The position numbers and the translations under genes are program-made. This document shows, one piece after another, positions 24,294 through 31,218 of a stretch of 39,445 nt of DNA (position 1 is the stretch's first letter; each line of letters opens with the position of its first letter). The stretch spans positions 1 through 39,445 of the forward strand of contig CAIJXV010000037.1 of NCBI GenBank assembly GCA_903824675.1. Direction: 5' to 3'. The DNA comes from an uncultured bacterium. Lineage in GTDB: Bacteria; Verrucomicrobiota; Kiritimatiellia; CAIKKV01; CAIJXV01. The notes under the pieces are model-generated. The model was given only the letters and a program-made list of their open reading frames with translations, was not told the DNA's origin and did no database searches.

Positions 24294-24388
24294 GAGATTC
24301 GGGTCCATGGACAACGACCTGTTTTTAGTCGCACAAATAAAGATTTAAGGTAGGATAAAAGCCCTTGTCCAACCCGGAGACCTCATAG

Positions 24389-24919
24389 ATGGACCTCTTC
24401 ACGGCTATCGAACAACGCCATTGTTATCGTGGTGGATTCACCCCCGACCTCATTCCGCGGGATCACCTGCGCCAGATCGTCCAAGCCGGACTCCAGGCCC
24501 CGTCGGGGTGTAATGCCCAAACCACCACCTTTGTGATCGTCGACGATCCGGCCCGGCTCGCCGAAATTGCCGCGATCCTGGACCGCAAACCGGTCCGCGA
24601 AGCACGAGCGCTCATCGTGTGTATAGCCGAGCACCGGCCGGTTTATAACGGGTTGTCCTTTGCCGTGGAAGATTGCGCGGCAGCCGTGGAAAACATTCTC
24701 CTGGCCCTCACCGGCCTGGGTTACGCCTCGGTGTGGCTCGATGGCGTGCTCCGGGTAAATGACCACGCCCGAAAAATCAGAAAAATCCTGGGGGTTCCGG
24801 AAACCCGGGAAGTGCGTATTCTCCTTCCGGTGGGGCGGCCCTCCGAACCGGTGACCGCCAGAGAAAAACTTCCTTTTGAGAAACGGGCCTGGTTCAATCA
24901 ATATGAAAACCTCACCTGA
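24389..24919 (+). CDS. Nitroreductase-family FMN oxidoreductase
   Basis: The 176-residue product has the N-terminal RHCYRGGFTPDLIPRDHLRQIVQAGLQAPSGCNAQ signature region with the FMN-phosphate contacts (Arg 10, Arg 14, Ser/Gly/Cys 39-41) and a C-terminal LLPVGRPSEP segment. Members reduce nitro compounds, quinones or flavins with NAD(P)H; the substrate is unknown. GGAG is 9 bases before the ATG. The C-terminal codons overlap a small membrane protein start by 17 bases. An interesting CAGLQAPSGCN pattern, with Cys instead of the usual Asn-Gln-Gln order, is mild divergence. Confidence 0.9.
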   Translation: MDLFTAIEQRHCYRGGFTPDLIPRDHLRQIVQAGLQAPSGCNAQTTTFVIVDDPARLAEIAAILDRKPVREARALIVCIAEHRPVYNGLSFAVEDCAAAVENILLALTGLGYASVWLDGVLRVNDHARKIRKILGVPETREVRILLPVGRPSEPVTAREKLPFEKRAWFNQYENLT

Positions 24920-25217
24920 TCAAAAGCCGAGCCTTCCAACCGGGGGCACAGACGTCGCCGCATCACGTCGAGCCCTGCTATGGGGAGCCGGGCCTGCCCT
25001 CGCCTGCGGGTTCTGGATTTATGCCCTCGGGCCTCGCCTTTTCGATCTTTCCCTGGGTTGGGCTGGCATCCGCACCCTGCTCCTGGTGGCCTGCTGTAGT
25101 GTTCTTCAATTCGGGTGTGCGGCCCTGCCGCAGCCGGTTATACGCAAGGTGCTGGGAAGCATCGGATGGTTGGCGGCGGCCGCCGCCCTGGTCTTTCTCA
25201 TCATCGCCCGTTATTAA
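24903..25217 (+). CDS. Small integral membrane protein, unknown function
   Basis: The 104-residue product has a polar first 25 residues and then three hydrophobic stretches (ALLWGAGPALACGFWIYAL, IRTLLLVACCSVLQFGCAALP, IGWLAAAAALVFLIIARY), so three membrane helices are likely. I do not recognise the family. The ATG at 24903 lies inside the nitroreductase gene, with a 17-base overlap, which points to translational coupling; an upstream in-frame start at 24876 would extend it by nine residues. Its end faces the convergent FGGY kinase with a 29-base gap and no clear terminator hairpin. Confidence 0.65.
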   Translation: MKTSPDQKPSLPTGGTDVAASRRALLWGAGPALACGFWIYALGPRLFDLSLGWAGIRTLLLVACCSVLQFGCAALPQPVIRKVLGSIGWLAAAAALVFLIIARY

Positions 25218-25246
25218 TCCGGAATGTCGCGGCCTCAAAAGTTCTT

Positions 25247-26722
25247 CTATTTCCCCACGCCGTGAACCTTTTTTCCACAGAGCGCCCGATAGCGCGCATA
25301 GGCTTCATCATAGGCAGCTCGCCGGGCCGGATCAGGCGTGAAAACCGCCCGTTTCCGGTATAGCTGTTCGCTCGCTTCGGCCAGCCGCACAAAGGAGCCC
25401 CACCCGACCGCCGCCAGCATGGCCGCGCCCAAAACGGCCGATTCGGTTACTTCCGGTTGTTCAATGCTCAACCCGGTAACATCCGCTTTGATCTGCAGCC
25501 ACAGGGCGCTTTTCGCTCCCCCCCCGATCGAACGCACGGTCGTCAGCGCGATTCCCTGCGCCTGCATATGTTCAATATTTTCCCGCAGGGAAAACGCCAG
25601 GGCCTCCAGAATCGAACGATATAACTCAGCCCGCCCGTGGCGCAGGGTTAATCCGGAAAAAATCCCGCGCACCGCGGGATCCGGATTCGGCGAGACCGCG
25701 CCATCAAAATGGGGGATCATCGACACGCCCCGCGCACCGGGAGGAATCCCCGCCGCCTCGGCATCCAGTTCCTTCAAACTCAACCCGCACCCGAAATTAT
25801 CCCTGAACCAATTCAACACCAAGCCCGCGGTTTTGGAATAGGCCATTACAAAGGACATACCGGGAATCGGAAAACAGCCGCCAAACAGGCCGTCCGGCAG
25901 GGGCTGCGGAAGCCGCTCTACCAAGGTCACCCCCGCCAGGCAAGTCCCGGTGGTTTCCGACAAAATGCCCGGCCGACAATTCCCCGCGCCCAACGCGCCC
26001 GCATATTGATCGTTCGTTCCGCTGACCAATACACACCGCGAAGGCAAACCCCATTCGCGGGCGACCGATTCACGAACCACTCCAATTTTCTGCCCCGACG
26101 GCACCACTCGCGCAAACTGGTCACGGCGGAAGCCCGCCAGTTTCAGCGCTTCGATTGAAAAGTCGCCCGTCGATATCAACAGAACACCGGTCGATTCGGC
26201 CGTGTTGTAATCGGTCACCGCCTCGCCCGTCAGTCGATAGACCAGATATTCAGGAAGCAACAGAATGCGCCGGGCCCGGGCCATCAGCCCCGGATCCCTC
26301 TCCCGCCACCAAACGGCTTTGGATACGGAAGCCAGGGTGTTGATCGAGGGGCGGGCAGAGGAAGGCAACTGTTCAAAAAGGACCGCCAGCCGCGCCGCCT
26401 GATCCGCCGCGCGGCTATCATACCACATCACCGCCCGATGCAAGGGACGATCGGCCTCATCCAAAGCCACATAGGTCTGGCCCTGGGAGGAGATCGAGAG
26501 CGCGACCGTTTCCACCCCTGGCGCGGCGGCCAAAGCCGTCCGGGCCGATTCCAGCGCCGCGGCATAGATCGTTTCAATCGGGATTTCCGCATGACCATCC
26601 GGCGACACCTCGGGGGCATAAGTCTTTTGCCCGAAACCGAGGAGCCGCCCGTGAATATCGAACAGACCGGCCTTGGCGCCGGTCCCGCCCAAATCCACTC
26701 CCATGAAAGCCTGACAGGACAT
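25247..26722 (-). CDS. FGGY-family carbohydrate kinase
   Basis: The 491-residue protein phosphorylates a sugar or polyol with ATP. Family features: MGVDLGGTGAKAGLFD near the start (ATP site), QGQTYVALDEADRPLHRAVMWYDSRA (substrate region), VSGTNDQYAGALGAGN and SETTGTCLAG in the middle (phosphate 2 motif), SIGGGAKSALWLQIKADVTG near 400, and the C-terminal VLGAAMLAAVGWG. Overall it is closest in look to xylulokinases, but the substrate is not fixed by sequence. The ATG at 26722 is chosen because the aldolase stop is 4 bases upstream and the family N-terminus fits; the frame runs on upstream into the aldolase gene without coding. It ends the DeoR-led operon. Confidence 0.92.
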   Translation of the reverse strand: MSCQAFMGVDLGGTGAKAGLFDIHGRLLGFGQKTYAPEVSPDGHAEIPIETIYAAALESARTALAAAPGVETVALSISSQGQTYVALDEADRPLHRAVMWYDSRAADQAARLAVLFEQLPSSARPSINTLASVSKAVWWRERDPGLMARARRILLLPEYLVYRLTGEAVTDYNTAESTGVLLISTGDFSIEALKLAGFRRDQFARVVPSGQKIGVVRESVAREWGLPSRCVLVSGTNDQYAGALGAGNCRPGILSETTGTCLAGVTLVERLPQPLPDGLFGGCFPIPGMSFVMAYSKTAGLVLNWFRDNFGCGLSLKELDAEAAGIPPGARGVSMIPHFDGAVSPNPDPAVRGIFSGLTLRHGRAELYRSILEALAFSLRENIEHMQAQGIALTTVRSIGGGAKSALWLQIKADVTGLSIEQPEVTESAVLGAAMLAAVGWGSFVRLAEASEQLYRKRAVFTPDPARRAAYDEAYARYRALCGKKVHGVGK

Positions 26723-26726
26723 GGTC

Positions 26727-27548
26727 TTATTTCGCCGGCAAATCGCGCAGTTTATATTTCCGCACGGCGGCCGCCGGGGCCAATCCGCGTTTGACCACAT
26801 CGCACAGGGCCCGTTGGAATGCAGGCGGATCGGCCACCTGGATGGCATTGCGACCAAAAACCACGCCGCCCGCACCGCCCTTAACCTCGTCCGCCGCCAA
26901 TTTCAAGGCCTCCAACTGGGTGGGTGTCCGCGCGGCGCCGAGTCCGAGAACCGGAACCGGACAGCTCTGGGTAACCGCCTTGAAATCACAGGTGTAGAAC
27001 GTCTTGATCAGATCCGCGCCGAGTTCAGCGATAATCCGGGAACAGGCATACACCTTGGAATGCAACTCTTCGGGTGTCAGGGTTTCGGGAACGGCCGGAT
27101 AGTATTCGCCGATCACGGGCATGCCGAGCTGGTGGGCTTCATCGCACAATTCACGAAAAACGCGCACATTGGCCGCATCGTTCGCTTCACTGCCGGTTTC
27201 AAGGGTCAGCGAAATCAGGGCCACATCAGCGCCATAGCGCAGGGCTTCCGCCGGGCGAAAAGCCGGGACGGTCACCGCCTGCCGGTAATCCCATTGATAG
27301 CAATACACCGTGCTCCAATTCAAACGCACCACCGCCATCGGCGCGCCCTTGTAATTGAAGGCCGCCCGACAATGCGGCAACATCGCCGGCGACAGCAGAA
27401 CACCGTCCACACAGGCATCGATTTTCGCCGCTGTCTTTGCCAGATCGATCATTCCGGGGATGGGCCCATCAAACTCGCAATGATCCATCGCTACAATCAC
27501 CGCCCGTTCATTCCGATTAAACAATCGTTGCCATCTTACGTTTTCCAT
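26727..27548 (-). CDS. Class I (DeoC/FbaB/LacD-type) aldolase
   Basis: The 273-residue TIM barrel has IVAMDHCEFDGP at the start, a Schiff-base Lys at 182 in ELGADLIKTFYT and a phosphate-site run VLGLGAARTPTQ...GGAGGVVFGRNAIQ, all as in class I aldolases of the FbaB/LsrF/YihT group. Such enzymes cleave ketose phosphates by Schiff-base chemistry. It directly precedes the FGGY kinase, with a 4-base gap, so a phosphorylated ketose made by that kinase is the natural substrate. AAGGA lies about 8 bases before the ATG at 27548. Its products and chain length are unknown. Confidence 0.88.
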   Translation of the reverse strand: MENVRWQRLFNRNERAVIVAMDHCEFDGPIPGMIDLAKTAAKIDACVDGVLLSPAMLPHCRAAFNYKGAPMAVVRLNWSTVYCYQWDYRQAVTVPAFRPAEALRYGADVALISLTLETGSEANDAANVRVFRELCDEAHQLGMPVIGEYYPAVPETLTPEELHSKVYACSRIIAELGADLIKTFYTCDFKAVTQSCPVPVLGLGAARTPTQLEALKLAADEVKGGAGGVVFGRNAIQVADPPAFQRALCDVVKRGLAPAAAVRKYKLRDLPAK

Positions 27549-27572
27549 AACTCATCCTTTCCTGATTTTCCA

Positions 27573-28715
27573 TTAAACCGCAACTACCTTTGACTGGGCA
27601 TGCGACTCCAAAGCCGCGGTGAACAACCGGTGACTCCACCGGGCTTCCTCCGGGGTGGCGCACCCGGCAAACCGTGAAAGGGGTTTACCGGTATCCAGTT
27701 CCTGAAGAAAGGCGGCCCACATCTGCAGGATCGCATCCGAAAACCCGAACTCAAAAATACCACCGGTAATCGACTTAAAGGCCGTGTCGTAACCCATGTC
27801 AATCTGTTGCCAGATCTGTTCCCCTCCCCGGTAGTCGAGAACCTGCAAGAGTTTGGGGTTTTTGGTCGAAAACCGCGCGGAGGTCTGAGTGCCGAGGATT
27901 TCCAGCGACCAGGTATCCTTTTCGCCCGGCGCAATGCGCTGGGTTTTGAAGGTCAGGGGAAAGGCGTCGCCCGATCCGGCGTCAAGCCCTTCGCACAAAA
28001 GCGTGGCATTATCCCACGTTTTGCAGGGCACCCGCCCGCCCTTGCCATCGGGCCGTTCCTTGATGACATCGGAGAGGATGGCCCTCACATTCCGGGGAAA
28101 CCAACCGGCCCGGAACGGCACATGGCAGACATGCATCCCCAAGTCCCCCATGCAGCCATAGGCGCCATTGAATTCGATCATCCGCTTCCAATTGATCGGC
28201 TTGGTGGGGTCCAGATCGCTGGAATGCAGGAAATAACTGTTCACTTCCAGAATCCGTCCAAAGGCGCCTTTTTCAATCAGTCCACCGAGCCGTTGAACCG
28301 CCGGGTAGAATGGAAACTCCGAGGAACAGCGCACAAACACCTTGGGGTGCGCGGCGCATTCGGCCAGAATCGCCGCGTTGGCGGCGGCATCGATCCCGAA
28401 GGGTTTTTCCCCCAGCAGATGCTTCCCGGCGCGAATGATATCCGTGTACAAGGCGGCGTGCAGGTTATGAGGCACGGCGCAATACACCGCCTCCACTCCC
28501 GGATCGGCCAGCAGTTCCCGGTAATCACCGGTGGTCTTACGCACCGAGGAAAAGTTGTCCCGGTACCAGGTGAGAATCGCCGGATTGGTATCGCAAACAG
28601 CCACGATTTCAGGCCGGACACCCATGTCTGTCAAATGCGCCCAACGGGCGGCAGCACTGGCGAATTCGCGGCCCATCAAGCCGGCGCCGATGATTCCAAA
28701 ACGTACGGTGCGCAT
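27573..28715 (-). CDS. Gfo/Idh/MocA-family NAD(P)-dependent dehydrogenase
   Basis: The 380-residue protein has the Rossmann motif GIIGAGLMG at 7-15, AVCDTNP at 39-45 (cofactor specificity loop), and the family EKP triad at 103-105 in LLGEKPFGID, followed by the catalytic-type HxxD region DLGMHVCHVPFRAG. Members oxidise or reduce sugars, inositols and amino-cyclitols. AAGGAGG lies 4 bases before the ATG at 28715. It lies 9 bases after the aminotransferase and 24 bases before the aldolase, so it belongs to one transcript. The pairing with a class III aminotransferase suggests a keto-polyol and amino-polyol substrate pair. Confidence 0.93.
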   Translation of the reverse strand: MRTVRFGIIGAGLMGREFASAAARWAHLTDMGVRPEIVAVCDTNPAILTWYRDNFSSVRKTTGDYRELLADPGVEAVYCAVPHNLHAALYTDIIRAGKHLLGEKPFGIDAAANAAILAECAAHPKVFVRCSSEFPFYPAVQRLGGLIEKGAFGRILEVNSYFLHSSDLDPTKPINWKRMIEFNGAYGCMGDLGMHVCHVPFRAGWFPRNVRAILSDVIKERPDGKGGRVPCKTWDNATLLCEGLDAGSGDAFPLTFKTQRIAPGEKDTWSLEILGTQTSARFSTKNPKLLQVLDYRGGEQIWQQIDMGYDTAFKSITGGIFEFGFSDAILQMWAAFLQELDTGKPLSRFAGCATPEEARWSHRLFTAALESHAQSKVVAV

Positions 28716-28724
28716 GCCGCCTCC

Positions 28725-30098
28725 TTATTGACAACCCAGTTCGCGGGCGGTTTCCCCAATCGCTTCGTCGATCATGTCCAATCCCTTGAGAAGGGCATCC
28801 TCATCCATGACGATCGGGGGACTCATCCGCAGAATGTGTCCGGCGGGAATCCAGGCCAACCCCTTGCGGAAGGCCTTTTGGTAAACCATTTTACCGGCTT
28901 CCGGGAAGGGTGTTTTGGCGGTCCGATCCTTGACCAGTTCGATCCCCATCAGGCAACCCTTGGCGCGCACATCTCCGACCATCCGGTGGCTAGCCTTCAT
29001 TTTTTCCATGCGTTTCTGGGCCACCTCGCCCAAACGGCGGGCATGCGCCAGCAGACCCTCTTCCTCGATCACTTCGATACTCGCCAGTGCCGCAGCGCAG
29101 GCCATCGGGTTCCCGCCGTAACTGCTCGACGCCGAAATCGACTCGAAGGATTCCATGTAGGGCTCCCGCACCGCCACGCACGTCACCGGGAACCCATTGC
29201 CGAACCCTTTACCCAAGGTCACGACGTCCGGCACCACATCCCAATTGGACATGCAAAGCCATTGGCCGGTACGCCCCCAACTGGTCAGAACTTCGTCCGC
29301 CATCAACAGGATCTTGCGGTCGGTACAGAACTTCCGCAGTTTCGGGAAGAAATCATCCGGGGGCATCACCGACCCACCCCACCCCTGAATCGGTTCGAGA
29401 ACAAAGGCCGCCACATTGTGAACCGTCGCCTTGTCGAGATACTCGTCGTAGAATTTAAGGTATTGGTCGGTGTCAATGCTCCCATCCGCCTTCGTCCATA
29501 TCGGCCGGTAGCAATCGGGCCGCGGCACCATATGCATACCCGGCGCGCGCACGGCCCCATAGACGGGGGACCGGATATGACCCAGCGATACACTGCCGTA
29601 GGTCTTGCCGTGATAATCATAGAAACAGGAAATCAATTCGTGCTGATGGGTGGCCGCCCGGCAGACGCGCATTCCCGCCTCAACCGCCGTGGTCCCGGAA
29701 TCGTACAATTGATACCCCTTGAGATCGCCCGGCAGGGTCTGCGCCAATTTCTCCATCAGTTGCGTTTTGATCGGGGTCGTAAAATCGTGCGCATTCATCA
29801 ACTGACCAGCCGCCTTCTGCACCGCCTCGGTGACCTTGGGATGACAGTGGCCCAGGGTGGTCACATAAATGCCGGAGGAAAAATCCAGATATTCATTGCC
29901 ATCCACATCCTTCAACACACATCCATGCCCGGATTCGAACGCGACCGGGAACAGCTTGACCTGTTCGCTCAGCCCTTTGAAGTTTTTGGTGCAACGGGCA
30001 TGCAACGCTTTCGATTTCGGACCAGGAACTTCACTGGTCACGATTTTGGGAATGGCTTTCAAATCAACCCGCGCCCAATTTGTTTTCCGGGAATTCAT
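28725..30098 (-). CDS. Class III (GabT-like) PLP aminotransferase
   Basis: The 457-residue protein has the class III layout: YLDFSSGIYVTTLGHCHPKV at 70-89, the phosphate-binding DSGTTAVEAGMR at 133-144, the pyridine-nitrogen Asp at 268 in LLMADEVLTSWGRTG, and the Schiff-base Lys at 297 in VTLGKGFGNGFPV. Members transfer an omega-amino group, as in GABA, ornithine and amino-sugar metabolism. The N-terminal 30 residues are a non-conserved extension. The ATG at 30098 overlaps the DeoR stop as ATGA, and GAGGTG lies a few bases upstream. It is the first enzyme of the operon. Confidence 0.93.
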   Translation of the reverse strand: MNSRKTNWARVDLKAIPKIVTSEVPGPKSKALHARCTKNFKGLSEQVKLFPVAFESGHGCVLKDVDGNEYLDFSSGIYVTTLGHCHPKVTEAVQKAAGQLMNAHDFTTPIKTQLMEKLAQTLPGDLKGYQLYDSGTTAVEAGMRVCRAATHQHELISCFYDYHGKTYGSVSLGHIRSPVYGAVRAPGMHMVPRPDCYRPIWTKADGSIDTDQYLKFYDEYLDKATVHNVAAFVLEPIQGWGGSVMPPDDFFPKLRKFCTDRKILLMADEVLTSWGRTGQWLCMSNWDVVPDVVTLGKGFGNGFPVTCVAVREPYMESFESISASSSYGGNPMACAAALASIEVIEEEGLLAHARRLGEVAQKRMEKMKASHRMVGDVRAKGCLMGIELVKDRTAKTPFPEAGKMVYQKAFRKGLAWIPAGHILRMSPPIVMDEDALLKGLDMIDEAIGETARELGCQ

Positions 30099-30868
30099 CT
30101 TTTCACCTCTTTGATGGTTGTCATTTTGCGGAACTGTTTCCGAATCTCCCCCCCCCTCCCGGAGGTGGTAATCCAGAGATCGAAATCGGTCAGGCTCCCA
30201 TAGGCCGCATTGCCGGGAGCTCCAATTTTAGTGTGGTCGGCCAGCAGCACCTTGCGTCGCCCGCGACGCAACATGATCTGGGTGGTCCGGGCCACCTCGG
30301 CATCGAGCGTCAGGCATTGTCCGGATGGATTGATGGCATCCGCGCCCAGAAAAACCAGATCGAACTCCAGATTTTCAAGGACCCGCTCGGTTAATTGGCC
30401 GCCCAGGAAATGGCCATCTTCCTGATAGCGACCGCCGAGGATATACAGGGCAATCCGGGGGAACCGGCACAATTCGCCGATCATGGCAATGGAATTGGTA
30501 TAGACGTTCAACGGGGCCCGGTCGCCCAAATGGGCCGCCAAGTGGAACGTCGTGGATCCGTCATTGATCAATAAAGTGGCCCCGGGCATGATCGTACGAG
30601 CGGCCTCGCGCCCGATGGCCCGCTTGAGTTCGAAATTATGGGCGACCCGCTGATGATAGGCGGTCTCCAAAACCGCCCGGCCGGCCTGAATACACCCGCC
30701 ATGCGTGCGCAAAATCGCGCCACTGGCCTCCAGCGCCGCCAGATCCCGGCGGATGGTCAGCGAGCCAACCTTTAAAACGACGGCGAGTTCCTCCACGCGC
30801 CATTCGCGCTGAGTTGCGCGCAGGCGGCTGAGGATGCTCTCCTGTCGTAATTGGGTTTTCCGATTCAT
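30095..30868 (-). CDS. DeoR/GlpR-family transcriptional regulator
   Basis: The 257-residue product has the DeoR N-terminal helix-turn-helix (WRVEELAVVLKVGSLTIRRDLAALEASG near 23-50) and the C-terminal phospho-sugar sensing domain with LLINDGSTTFHLA and DLVFLGADAIN. These regulators usually repress a sugar operon until bound by a phosphorylated intermediate. AGGAG lies 4 bases before the ATG at 30868. As the first gene of the minus-strand operon it probably controls itself and the four enzyme genes. Palindromic sites in the 350-base divergent region are candidate operators. Divergently, hypF begins at 31219. Confidence 0.94.
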   Translation of the reverse strand: MNRKTQLRQESILSRLRATQREWRVEELAVVLKVGSLTIRRDLAALEASGAILRTHGGCIQAGRAVLETAYHQRVAHNFELKRAIGREAARTIMPGATLLINDGSTTFHLAAHLGDRAPLNVYTNSIAMIGELCRFPRIALYILGGRYQEDGHFLGGQLTERVLENLEFDLVFLGADAINPSGQCLTLDAEVARTTQIMLRRGRRKVLLADHTKIGAPGNAAYGSLTDFDLWITTSGRGGEIRKQFRKMTTIKEVKR

Positions 30869-30914
30869 CGCTCTCCTGATAAAACCAATCAGAATTGTTG
30901 TACGTTATGACCAT

Positions 30915-30968
30915 TCATGAAACTTGGCAAGCTCTTTTTAAGCGCGCCGGTTTTCTTGTCGTTTTCAT
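30915..30968 (-). CDS. Possible 17-residue leader peptide upstream of the DeoR gene
   Basis: A short frame reads MKTTRKPARLKRACQVS and ends 46 bases before the DeoR start. It has a strong AAGGAG 7 bases upstream of its ATG (a second ATG directly before it is also possible), far better than chance. It is basic and has no obvious regulatory amino-acid run. It may be a leader peptide or simply a chance frame. Confidence 0.25.
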   Translation of the reverse strand: MKTTRKPARLKRACQVS

Positions 30969-31055
30969 CATCCCTCTCCTTTTAATTGTGACAGGGCGAT
31001 TCATCACGCCCCCGCGTCATGCCCCCTTTCATAGCCAGTATTCAATCACAATAAC

Positions 31056-31093
31056 ATGACAATAGCTCGGGATCGCAATGACAAGTTTGTCAT
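31056..31093. promoter_or_regulatory. Inverted-repeat operator candidate between DeoR gene and hypF
   Basis: The 16-base palindrome ATGACAAGTTTGTCAT lies at 31078-31093 (7-base arms, 2-base centre) and a further half-site ATGACAA at 31056-31062. The 350-base region also holds TTAATTGTGA at 30982-30991, shared with 123-132. It separates the DeoR operon from hypF. No convincing -35/-10 pair is visible for either side. Confidence 0.5.
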
Positions 31094-31218
31094 GAGATCG
31101 ATCAAACGATTTCGGTGATTATCCTTGCCCGTCAGACGCTGAGCGATCATCCCACGAGACGTCATCGGTCGATAAAAAGCCAAGTGCGCATCCGCATCCA
31201 GTGTGTTAGGATGGCTGA

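Noticed and set aside
27807-30203. A 798-codon open frame on the plus strand across the dehydrogenase and aminotransferase genes
   Set aside because: It is antisense to two genes with complete catalytic motifs. Its product is Pro/His/Arg/Gly-rich with no domain, as expected from a shadow frame in high-GC DNA.
30902-30930. Promoter TTGCCA/TAACGT before the DeoR gene
   Set aside because: The spacer is 17 bases but the -10 matches consensus at only three positions. It also overlaps the possible leader peptide.
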